NCBI GenBank assembly: GCA_038058335.1
Contig: JBBUBI010000068.1
Location: 1-25,564 of the forward strand
Source of the DNA: JBBTVO01 sp038058335
GTDB taxonomy: Bacteria; Patescibacteriota; Microgenomatia; Levybacterales; UBA12049
Direction: 5' to 3'
Length of the DNA: 25,564 bases
Each line of letters starts with the position of its first letter. The first letter of the stretch is position 1. The notes under the pieces were generated by a model. That model worked only from the letters and a program-made list of their open reading frames with translations. It had not been told where the DNA came from and searched no databases. Position numbers and translations under genes: made by a program. This document shows, in pieces, positions 1 through 6,994 of this stretch.

Positions 1-67
1 TTTTAATCTTAAATTCCTGTTGATAGAGTATACCAAATTTACCTCAGCCTAGCAACGATTCAAAGCA

Positions 68-96
68 TTGACTTATTTAGAAGTTAGGGATAAAAT
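68..96 (+). promoter_or_regulatory. Sigma-70-type promoter of the 367-aa gene
   Basis: A TTGACT -35 box (68-73) and a TAAAAT -10 box (91-96) are separated by 17 nt, which is ideal spacing. The predicted transcript start lies near 103, so the leader before the ATG at 117 is only about 14 nt and shows no Shine-Dalgarno sequence. Nothing else is recognisable in bases 1-67. Confidence 0.6.
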
Positions 97-116
97 ATCC
101 CCACCTAACCGCACAT

Positions 117-1220
117 ATGGTAAGACTTGGAGAACTAATAGGACGAAAGCCCACAGAAGCAGATCAGCAAAGAGAACAAACTAGATGGCTTTTTGCAGAA
201 ATAGTTGATCTTGCTCCAAAAGGAATTGCAGGAAGAATAAAGTTTACAACCACATCTTTGTCTTCAAGACTCACAGCAAGTACTGGTGAGTCTAATATGG
301 CTGCTGAGTTATTAGATTTAAATGGCTCAGAGCCTTTATCAATAGCAATTGGACAAAATAATGAAAAAGGCCAAAATTATCTTGTTCTTGAGAAGAACGT
401 TGGTCGCAGAAAATTTATTAATATAAATTATGATAGAAACTCATTTAAACCAAAGGACATTGTTATAGACCCCAACGGTTTAGTTATTCCACAAGACTCT
501 TATTTGGACAGAGATCGGTTTTTGGGATCTATTGCAGATTCTATAAAAAATGACCTTGAAGCAAGTAGCGAAAATTGGAAAAGTTATTTAAGACAGCAAA
601 GAGCAGAATTTGTAAAAGATTTAAGAAGATGGGATGTAAACTCAGTAGGCTTTCGTGTCGGAAATGCAGTTAACGATTTGTTGAGATTTAATCAAGGAAA
701 TACGGCTGTATTTGGAAACATTGAAGAACCAAAGGAAGATTCGGATGTAAAAGAACCTAAACCAAGAGTAAGATTATTTACTACGGCCCCTTTAAATGCG
801 GCAAAGATAAAAAACCTTTTTGACTGGATTGATATATCCAACCATCCACCATATTATGTAGCAGAGGCTCAATACGTAGATCATTTACATACTACATTTA
901 GATCTCCACAACCTATAAGAAGAGGTTTGATTCTAACATTTTTAGGCGGTTTTCAAATCACTATTGAGGATTTTTATCCTGGGTCCGTTGACCAAGACAA
1001 AATAATATCCCAACCTACAACTGGGACCAATGAAATCCTCGAACAACATTTCAGAAATTTTTTGGCGGGAAAACGTCCATCATTTAACCACAATGGACAC
1101 AATGAAAAGCAAGTAAGCGTGGCTCTTCTTGGAACGAGCGACAATAGAGCATCAGATATATTTAAGGAAGATTTTAAGAGCAAAATTAGTCTAACTGAAA
1201 GAAGAGTTATTAAAGCCTAG
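117..1220 (+). CDS. Unrecognised 367-aa protein
   Basis: I do not recognise this protein. It is a 367-residue, largely soluble product with no signal peptide or membrane segment. The N-terminal 35 residues are charged (RKPTEADQQREQTRWLF). The middle contains an Arg/Lys-rich amphipathic stretch (RQQRAEFVKDLRRW, about 160-173). The C-terminal third has aromatic and hydrophobic segments (HPPYYVAEAQYVDHL; RRGLILTFLGGFQITIEDFYPG) typical of a folded beta-rich domain. The start is supported by a strong promoter 14 nt upstream. It ends in TAG and runs toward the remnant of a clp 3' end, which overlaps its last codons on the other strand. It is the first gene left of the hicBA cassette and could be part of the same accessory insertion or an ordinary hypothetical gene. 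No function is proposed. Confidence 0.8.
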   Translation: MVRLGELIGRKPTEADQQREQTRWLFAEIVDLAPKGIAGRIKFTTTSLSSRLTASTGESNMAAELLDLNGSEPLSIAIGQNNEKGQNYLVLEKNVGRRKFININYDRNSFKPKDIVIDPNGLVIPQDSYLDRDRFLGSIADSIKNDLEASSENWKSYLRQQRAEFVKDLRRWDVNSVGFRVGNAVNDLLRFNQGNTAVFGNIEEPKEDSDVKEPKPRVRLFTTAPLNAAKIKNLFDWIDISNHPPYYVAEAQYVDHLHTTFRSPQPIRRGLILTFLGGFQITIEDFYPGSVDQDKIISQPTTGTNEILEQHFRNFLAGKRPSFNHNGHNEKQVSVALLGTSDNRASDIFKEDFKSKISLTERRVIKA

Positions 1221-1299
1221 AAAGAATATAAATGCTGTTGTTTTGATCTACGGAAACTGTGATTTTGTCGCCGCGTTTTATCTCATCCTTTAACATTTT
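1210..1299 (-). pseudogene. Remnant of a Clp ATPase gene 3' end
   Basis: Read on the minus strand, this stretch encodes MLKDEIKRGDKITVSVDQ followed by NNSIYIL. That is nearly identical to the C-terminus of the Clp-like ATPase at 1801-4152 (LLRDEIKRGDKITVSVDQ, then NNNIVILV). The two copies align without indels at a constant offset of 585 bp. 1259-1281 is identical to 1844-1866, and most other differences are at third codon positions. Homology stops one codon before the clp stop. The remnant can be read as a 28-codon ORF (1296 down to 1210) with an AGGAGA motif 6 nt before its ATG. It lacks all catalytic domains, so it is best called a fragment. Confidence 0.8.
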
Positions 1300-1318
1300 T
1301 ATCTCCTGTGTCTTGTGC

Positions 1319-1324
1319 TATAAT
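1319..1324 (+). promoter_or_regulatory. -10 box of hicBA
   Basis: A perfect TATAAT ends 8 nt before the hicB ATG (1333). The transcript would start at or within 1-2 nt of the start codon, giving a leaderless mRNA. No convincing -35 box is seen at the expected distance (TTTTTA around 1296-1301). Confidence 0.55.
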
Positions 1325-1332
1325 TAGTATAC

Positions 1333-1599
1333 ATGAAAAATAAATCTCTTTCAAAAAAAATTCTAAAATATACGGCGATTTTTGAACCCGCAAAAGAAGG
1401 CGGGTATGTAGTAAGCGTCCCTGCTCTCCCAGGCTGTATAACTCAGGGAGAAACTTTTGAAGAAGCAGTTGCTATGATCAAGGACGCAATGAAAGGATAT
1501 TTGGAAGTGTTAAAAAATGAAGGAGAAGAAATCCCTCAAGAACAATCTAATGTAGTTATTACGCAAGTTGCAGTTCAAAGTCCAACTGCTACTTTATAA
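1333..1599 (+). CDS. hicB: HicB-like antitoxin
   Basis: HicB-family (UPF0150) antitoxin of 88 residues that should bind and neutralise the downstream HicA RNase. The core beta-alpha-beta fold is visible as YTAIFEPAKEGGYVVSVPAL, PGCITQGETFEEAV, then a helix running through AMIKDAMKGYLEVL, matching the family pattern of a partial RNase H-like domain. It is a short form: after residue 70 there is only a tail (VVITQVAVQSPTATL) with no obvious helix-turn-helix or ribbon-helix-helix. DNA-binding autoregulation is therefore uncertain. The start is fixed by the -10 box 8 nt upstream. The stop TAA overlaps the hicA start as TAATG. This antitoxin-first order is a common arrangement. Confidence 0.9.
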   Translation: MKNKSLSKKILKYTAIFEPAKEGGYVVSVPALPGCITQGETFEEAVAMIKDAMKGYLEVLKNEGEEIPQEQSNVVITQVAVQSPTATL

Positions 1600-1814
1600 T
1601 GTCTTCATTTAAAGCAAGAGAAATTGTCAGAATTCTTGAAAAACTTGGATTCATACAAAAAAGGCAAACAGGCAGTCATCTGATGATGTACCATCCTAAA
1701 TTAAAACGGATTATTCCTGTTCCCATGCATACGAAAGAACTGAAAAAAGGATTGGTAAAAGGACTTATAAAACAAGCAGAATCCTCGGAGAAAGAATTTA
1801 TTAAACTAAAATAA
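1599..1814 (+). CDS. hicA: HicA-like mRNA interferase toxin
   Basis: HicA (YcfA-like) toxin of 71 residues, a double-stranded-RNA-binding-fold ribonuclease that cuts mRNA when free of HicB. The family signature is clear: K-A-R-E-I-[VI]-R-I-L-E-K-L-G-F near the N-terminus, then G-S-H-L (25-28) with the catalytic His27, then the second strand ending IPVPMHTKELKKG and helix LVKGLIKQA. The start codon overlaps the hicB stop by one base, implying translational coupling. The last 14 nt (1801-1814) overlap the end of the convergent Clp-like ATPase gene, so the final residues FIKLK are encoded opposite the ATPase stop. The length is typical and all expected residues are present, so it is probably active. 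Confidence 0.9.
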   Translation: MSSFKAREIVRILEKLGFIQKRQTGSHLMMYHPKLKRIIPVPMHTKELKKGLVKGLIKQAESSEKEFIKLK

Positions 1815-4152
1815 CAATATTATTGTTTTGATCGACAGAAACCGTGATTTTGTCGCCGCGTTTTATTTCATCCCTCAGTAACTTTTTGGCTAATAAATCT
1901 TCAATATTATCCTGAATATATCTTTGTATAGGACGAGCGCCGAATTCCTTGTCGTATCCTTCTTTAATTATTTTGTCTATTATTTGATTGTCAAAACTTA
2001 AAGTAATGTCCTGATCTTTCATCTTGTTCTTTAATTCCTCGAGCATAATCTTCGTGACTTCATTTATTTCTTTTTCGCCAAGCGGTTTAAATACAATAAT
2101 TCCGTCAAATCTATTAAGGAGCTCTGGCTTGAAAACTCCTTTCTCTTGCAATTGCTCCATCAAATTCTGCTGAAATTTCTTGTCGATCTTAGATCCTTTC
2201 TCAACTTCTTCGCGGATAAATTCAGATCCCGCATTTGATGTAGCTATAATCATCGCATTCGTAAATGATACAGTCCTCCCTTTATTGTCGGTGAGCCTTC
2301 CATCATCAAGAACCTGAAGAAAAAGATTTGATATTTGGTGATTTGCTTTCTCGAATTCATCAAGAAGCACAAGTGAAAAAGGATTGGCATGAATCTTTTC
2401 AGGAAGTGAACTATCTGAACTTTCAGTATCTATAAATCTCTTAAGCGAACTTTCATCCGAGTATTCACTCATATCCAGCCTTATCATCGCCTCTTCAGAA
2501 CCAAAATAGAGCTTGGCGAGAGACTTGGCGGTTTCTGTCTTACCCACACCCGTCGGCCCAAGAAAAAGAAAAGACACGGGTCTATCTTCCGCAGTAAGTC
2601 CTGTCCTTACTCTTCTTAATGCTTCTGAAATTGCTGATACCGCTTCGATCTGATCTATAAGCCTTTCATGAATTTTTTCTTCAAGATTTAGAAGAAGCTC
2701 TTTTTCTTTTTTCCCGGGTTTGCCGACTGCAATTTTGGTCTTCTGTTCAATTTTTGCAAGAATATCCTCCTCCCCAACTATCAATTTATTTCCCATTACA
2801 ATTACTGCCGTCATCGTGTCCTTAAGAAGTGCGATAGCAGATCCGGGCAGAACTCTATCGGGAAGATATTTTTTTGAATACTTAAGCGTTGCAGTTAAGG
2901 CTTTATAGGAAAATTGAATTTTTTCGGTCTCTAGATTTTCGGATTTGCGAAACAACATTGACATCGCTTTATCCTCATCGGGCTCATCTACCTTTACGAT
3001 CTCGATGTTATTCGTAAACGTCTTCTTTCCTTCCACAAAATTCTTGTATGCTCCGGCTGTAATAGTCCCTATTATCCGTATTACTCCTTTTTCAATGTAA
3101 GGAGTGAGTACTCCGGAAAGATCGAGCTTGAAACTTGATGATCCAAGAACGTTCTCAAAAGATGGGATAAATATTATGACATTCCCAGCGTGAGCAACCT
3201 CAGCAATGAGATTATCGAGGCGCTCCTCTATATCTCCAAGATTTTGAGTACCTGCGATCAGCGTGTCAGTGAAGAGTTCAAAAAATCTTTGATGGAAAAG
3301 GCTTCCCTTAAGATTCCCAATGAAGCTCTGATATGCAAGTGCTTCTGCAATTTCTTTTCTTCCGCTCCCAATCTCTCCCACAAGCAATACGCTTTTCCCT
3401 CTAGACATCGCTTCGACCAGCTGTTCGAATTCCGCTTCTCTTCCCTCGATAATCGGCCTATTCGACAGCACCTCAGGCGTCATATCAAGCATGTATTTCT
3501 TTACCTCAATTGTCCATCCCGTTACCCAATCCTCTCCAATTCCTTCTCCCCAAAACTCAGCTCTCAAAGGCTTTGATATTTCTTCGTGAATAAATCTTGT
3601 TCTTGCCCAAGCAATAATTTGCAGGAATTCCTCCTTTTTTAACTCCTTGCTAAACAGGAATTTTGATTTATCTTCTGCCAGTAGAATTATCGAAGCGAAA
3701 ATATCCAGAGGTGTAACAAATTTCCCTTTTAATATTTTCGCAACCCCAAATCCGCCTCGTATTATCTCTTCCTTATCTAAATCTACGAATTCATTTTCTC
3801 CAATGATATTTATTTCTGATTTCTCAAGTACGAATTTTATAGACTTAAGTTTTGAAAGCTTTTTCACAATCTCCTGAGAATTTCTACTAGAATCTAAAAT
3901 GATCAACGCTTTTAAGCTAACCGATTCGGAAATATTTTTCCCATCGTTTTCAGCAACTATTATCCTTGGCCTTACTCTTGAGATTTTGAAACGGAAGAAA
4001 ACTTCTAGAATCAAGAAGCTCGATAACCAAAATAGATAATATATATTCCCGATAGTGAAGACTCCCCAAAAGAGAAATCCCATAATTGCTATTCTTGCAA
4101 TCCTCAAAATCGCCGAATTGTATATCAAGTAAATTAAAGAATAATTTTTCAT
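1801..4152 (-). CDS. Membrane-anchored, degenerate ClpA/B/C-like AAA+ ATPase
   Basis: Double-AAA+ protein of the Clp/Hsp100 family, 783 residues. Residues about 14-54 form one or two membrane segments (IARIAIMGFLFWGVFTIGN; YYLFWLSSFLILEVFF). Residues about 78-190 look like a very diverged Clp N domain. NBD1 (about 230-470) is degenerate: Walker A reads GEIGSGRK (259-266, Lys and Thr replaced), and the Walker B acidic pair is replaced by Pro-Ser (330-331). NBD2 is intact: GPTGVGKT (532-539), LLDE (596-599), sensor-1 N640, arginine finger R681 and sensor-2 R740. The canonical GYVG pore loop of NBD2 is missing, replaced by a short Ser-rich segment around 574-585. No M domain or ClpP-docking tripeptide is visible. 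It starts 1 nt after the 108-aa membrane protein gene. Confidence 0.85.
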   Translation of the reverse strand: MKNYSLIYLIYNSAILRIARIAIMGFLFWGVFTIGNIYYLFWLSSFLILEVFFRFKISRVRPRIIVAENDGKNISESVSLKALIILDSSRNSQEIVKKLSKLKSIKFVLEKSEINIIGENEFVDLDKEEIIRGGFGVAKILKGKFVTPLDIFASIILLAEDKSKFLFSKELKKEEFLQIIAWARTRFIHEEISKPLRAEFWGEGIGEDWVTGWTIEVKKYMLDMTPEVLSNRPIIEGREAEFEQLVEAMSRGKSVLLVGEIGSGRKEIAEALAYQSFIGNLKGSLFHQRFFELFTDTLIAGTQNLGDIEERLDNLIAEVAHAGNVIIFIPSFENVLGSSSFKLDLSGVLTPYIEKGVIRIIGTITAGAYKNFVEGKKTFTNNIEIVKVDEPDEDKAMSMLFRKSENLETEKIQFSYKALTATLKYSKKYLPDRVLPGSAIALLKDTMTAVIVMGNKLIVGEEDILAKIEQKTKIAVGKPGKKEKELLLNLEEKIHERLIDQIEAVSAISEALRRVRTGLTAEDRPVSFLFLGPTGVGKTETAKSLAKLYFGSEEAMIRLDMSEYSDESSLKRFIDTESSDSSLPEKIHANPFSLVLLDEFEKANHQISNLFLQVLDDGRLTDNKGRTVSFTNAMIIATSNAGSEFIREEVEKGSKIDKKFQQNLMEQLQEKGVFKPELLNRFDGIIVFKPLGEKEINEVTKIMLEELKNKMKDQDITLSFDNQIIDKIIKEGYDKEFGARPIQRYIQDNIEDLLAKKLLRDEIKRGDKITVSVDQNNNIVILV

Positions 4153-4153
4153 A

Positions 4154-4480
4154 TTAATTAAGAATTAAAAATAAAGTCGCGATTGGCCAGAAAAGAAAAC
4201 AAGTCAGAAATATTACTTCTACGATAAGGACAAAAGAAAAAATCATAAGATCTGAAATAATTACAAAACTTTTGATAAAAATTCCCATGCAGATCGAGAA
4301 CCATATTAGTCCTTTTCTATATTCGTTCTTCCAAGGGCGAAAAAATGTTCTTATCAGAAGCGGAAGTGAAATAAGCTGAAGAAAAGCTCTGTTAAAAGAG
4401 GCTAGGTATTTAATAATTGTAATTGGCGCATCGAAATACCAAAACTTCAGAAAAATAAGAGGAAGAGTAAGAAAAAACAT
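4154..4480 (-). CDS. Small multi-pass membrane protein paired with the membrane Clp
   Basis: 108-residue hydrophobic protein I cannot assign to a named family. Hydrophobic stretches lie at about 1-15, 27-45 (ASFNRAFLQLISLPLLIRTF) and 58-107, with a conserved-looking cytosolic loop FFRPWKNEYRKGLIWF at about 46-61. I infer three to four membrane passes. Its stop codon is separated by 1 nt from the start of the membrane-anchored Clp-like ATPase, so the two are almost certainly co-translated, and it may be that protein's membrane partner. A TAGAAT hexamer (4485-4490) lies only 4 nt before the ATG, a spacing seen near other starts in this window, but no good -35 was found. Confidence 0.75.
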   Translation of the reverse strand: MFFLTLPLIFLKFWYFDAPITIIKYLASFNRAFLQLISLPLLIRTFFRPWKNEYRKGLIWFSICMGIFIKSFVIISDLMIFSFVLIVEVIFLTCFLFWPIATLFLILN

Positions 4481-4543
4481 GCTTATTCTAGTTTAGGCAC
4501 TTTCGAGGTAAATTTCAATTAAACTTTCCCTTAGTGGCTTCTT

Positions 4544-4570
4544 GTTAATTGTAAAGTGTTAAATGTTAAC
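4544..4570. repeat. Short TTAA-rich intergenic repeat
   Basis: Between the subtilisin gene and the 108-aa gene, a run of imperfect copies of a TTAA-containing motif is seen (GTTAATTGTAAA, GTGTTAAAT, GTTAAC). It has no stable GC stem or T run, so I do not call it a terminator. It resembles the low-complexity spacer repeats flanking grpE in general character, but not in sequence. Confidence 0.35.
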
Positions 4571-4572
4571 TG

Positions 4573-6489
4573 TTATATCGGTGTACAGATAAGCTGACAA
4601 AGCTGAAGATTTTTTTGCTGGGGCGTGCATCTCGGATCAATCACGCAATTATACGGAACAGGCGGTATTTCTACCCCACCTCCCGAACCTCCTTCAGGAT
4701 CGCCTGATCCAGGCGGATTTGCTGAAGTGGGAGCTGGAGTAAGAGGATTCGAAGTCGATGTCGGTGCGAGCGTAACTGTAGGCGTAATTCTGAGCGTTAC
4801 GGTAGGAGTAGAATTAGGAGGCCTAGTAGGCTGAGGACTAATCCCTATAGGATTATTGAGATTAAGGGGTAAGTCAATTCTATATTCCTGTCCTGACGGA
4901 CTAAGTACTATTGCGGATGTCCAAGGATAAGCTTTTCCGGCATAATTAAAAACAATATTATAAGTACCTGCCTTTAGACCCGTTTTAAATTCGTAATACC
5001 CTCCGCTCCCCGATGATGCCGAATCTATAAAACTTGTTCCAAAAACTCCTGTTAGACTAATGCTTGCACCGGCGCGCCCTTCTCCCGCATCTACGTTGTT
5101 GTTATTATTTGCATCGTTGTATACATATCCTGAAACTTTATAATTAACTGTTCCGGAAGTAATTGTAGGCGCGACGCTTGTAGTAGGCCCCGAAGTCACA
5201 GCAGTTGTCGCGACTGGATCTGAACCTTTTTGACAATCACGAATTGCATTTGCAATATTTAGCCTTGGCCCGATTGGTCTGTCTGTATTTATGATATCAC
5301 CACTATTAATAAGACACTCCGAAACTTCAGCAGGGGAAAGATTTGGCTTAGCCGATAAAAGAAGCGCAACCGCTCCAGTAACATGCGGAGCCGCCATCGA
5401 TGTTCCCTGAGCACTCTTATACCCTCCTAGATATGTCGAAACAATTCCGACCCCAGGAGCTGCTATCTCAACTACATTCCCGAAATTCGAAAAACTTGCC
5501 CTGCTATCTGATGCTGTTGTGGCTCCTACAGTGATAACTCCGCTGCAGTTGCCTGGTTGTGAATTTATTGCATCACTACCATCATTCCCTGCAGCGAAAA
5601 CAACAACCATCCCTTTGGAAACTGCATAATTGACTACGTTCTGCTGAGAAGGAGCACATGCTCCCTTTCCGCCTAAGCTAAGATTGGCTACTCTTGCACC
5701 ATTATCTGCAGCATATTTAATCCCATTTACAATGGTTGCAGTATTCCCGGAACCATTCGCTCCCATTACCTTAATAGGCATTATCTTCACATTCCAGTTG
5801 ACGCCTACGACACCAATGCCATTATTTCCTATACCTCCTATAGTTCCTGCGACATGAGTCCCATGTCCGTGATCGTCTTGAGGATTATCAGTGTTATTAA
5901 TCAAATTCCATCCAGGGACCAAATTGCTTGATAAATCAGGATGATTTAGGTCTACCCCCGTATCTATATCTGCAGCAATTATACTATTTGAACCGGTAGA
6001 AATTTCCCAAGCCTGAGGCGCCTGAATCTTTTCCATTCCCCAAAGCTGTGGATAAGAAGGGTCATTCGGGGTAATAAGAATTTGCATCATGGAATTGGGT
6101 TCAGCTGATTGAAGGAAAGAAAGATTTTTTAGTTTCTCCTGAATTTGTTCAATTTTGATCGCAGGATCGTAATACAATATATAAAAGTTATCAAGCTTTT
6201 CATCATTTCCTTCAAATTCTTGCTTATAATCCCTGATGCCTATTCCTTTTAATTTTTTATCGATTTCTGATTCACCGCTTTCCCATATATGAGGCTCGTA
6301 GCCTTCTCTAAATGAAACAATAACCTCTCCCCGAACATACTCGCCTTGAGGTGGATAATTGACAAACGCAGATTGTTTCGAAGAAAACACAAAAATGCTG
6401 ATTAAGCTAATAATGACAGCAAGAAAAATTGACCCGAAGATTATTAGAAATTTTTTTTGAATTTTACCTAAAAATTTTAAACTCTGCAT
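4573..6489 (-). CDS. Membrane-anchored subtilisin-like serine protease (S8)
   Basis: 638-residue subtilase, predicted to act outside the cytoplasmic membrane. Order: cytosolic KIQKK patch and membrane segment or uncleaved signal (about 12-36); I9-type propeptide (about 48-132); S8 catalytic domain (about 145-420) with Asp176 (DTG), His209 (HGTHVAGT), oxyanion Asn302 (AAGND) and Ser364 (GTSMAAPH). Next comes an SdrD-B/Cna-B-like beta domain (about 450-540) with a Ca-binding-type motif (YNDANNNNNVDAGEG). A Pro/Thr-rich stalk follows (550-600), then Gly-rich sequence and a terminal 30 residues with four cysteines (614, 621, 631, 635). All catalytic residues are present, so it should be active after propeptide removal. 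The first 26 nt overlap the end of the upstream propeptide-like gene, implying coupling. Confidence 0.93.
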   Translation of the reverse strand: MQSLKFLGKIQKKFLIIFGSIFLAVIISLISIFVFSSKQSAFVNYPPQGEYVRGEVIVSFREGYEPHIWESGESEIDKKLKGIGIRDYKQEFEGNDEKLDNFYILYYDPAIKIEQIQEKLKNLSFLQSAEPNSMMQILITPNDPSYPQLWGMEKIQAPQAWEISTGSNSIIAADIDTGVDLNHPDLSSNLVPGWNLINNTDNPQDDHGHGTHVAGTIGGIGNNGIGVVGVNWNVKIMPIKVMGANGSGNTATIVNGIKYAADNGARVANLSLGGKGACAPSQQNVVNYAVSKGMVVVFAAGNDGSDAINSQPGNCSGVITVGATTASDSRASFSNFGNVVEIAAPGVGIVSTYLGGYKSAQGTSMAAPHVTGAVALLLSAKPNLSPAEVSECLINSGDIINTDRPIGPRLNIANAIRDCQKGSDPVATTAVTSGPTTSVAPTITSGTVNYKVSGYVYNDANNNNNVDAGEGRAGASISLTGVFGTSFIDSASSGSGGYYEFKTGLKAGTYNIVFNYAGKAYPWTSAIVLSPSGQEYRIDLPLNLNNPIGISPQPTRPPNSTPTVTLRITPTVTLAPTSTSNPLTPAPTSANPPGSGDPEGGSGGGVEIPPVPYNCVIDPRCTPQQKNLQLCQLICTPI

Positions 6490-6991
6490 TTGGTTCCAAA
6501 CCCTTTATTTGGGGAATTACGTATATCTTTTCACTTACGTCTTTGACATCTACACCGTCTTTAAATGTAAGAACATAGAAATTCTTAAGCGTAGGATCAT
6601 CTGAATCGTGTAATTTGTCCTGATAATCTACTCCCAGCTTTAGAAATGTTTCGGCTAGTTTTTCTCTTTCATTATTGTCTGTTAATTCGGTGGGGCTCAT
6701 ACCTTCTCTGTATTCGATAATTAACTGGTTTTTTACGTAATCTCCCTCAGATGGAAATGGAGCAAGAGTCGGCTTTGCAACTTGCACTGGAGTAGGCGCA
6801 GTTGTAGGTGCAGGTTCTGACTTTTCAGTTGATAATAATTTTACCGAAAAAAACGAAACAGGTACGAGTACTAGAATCAGAATAAATAGTATTAGGAATT
6901 TTGATTTTAGGACATTTTTACTACTGCTTATAGGTGCTGGGTCAACTACTTCATTCTGACCTAAGGTATTATTTTGAGAATTAGTTTCCAT
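6464..6991 (-). CDS. Stand-alone membrane-tethered I9-like propeptide protein
   Basis: 175 residues: a short Asn/Ser-rich cytosolic tail, one membrane helix (about 31-53, KFLILFILILVLVPVSFFSV), a Pro/Thr linker (58-80) and a single domain (82-173). The domain matches the propeptide of the adjacent subtilisin almost segment by segment: EGDYVKNQLIIEYREG against QGEYVRGEVIVSFREG, LKNFYVLTF against LDNFYILYY, and IKGLEPNAEFKIF against LQSAEPNSMMQIL. Peptidase inhibitor I9 domains act as intramolecular chaperones and tight inhibitors. A separate copy could chaperone or inhibit the protease in trans; this is inference. The gene lies 3 nt after the ClpC-like gene and overlaps the protease gene by 26 nt. 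The family assignment rests on the similarity just listed. Confidence 0.8.
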   Translation of the reverse strand: METNSQNNTLGQNEVVDPAPISSSKNVLKSKFLILFILILVLVPVSFFSVKLLSTEKSEPAPTTAPTPVQVAKPTLAPFPSEGDYVKNQLIIEYREGMSPTELTDNNEREKLAETFLKLGVDYQDKLHDSDDPTLKNFYVLTFKDGVDVKDVSEKIYVIPQIKGLEPNAEFKIFR

Positions 6992-6994
6992 AAT

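Noticed and set aside
3190..3576. A 128-codon plus-strand ORF
   Set aside because: Antisense within the membrane Clp-like gene, with no recognisable domain or promoter; the opposite frame has clear AAA+ motifs.
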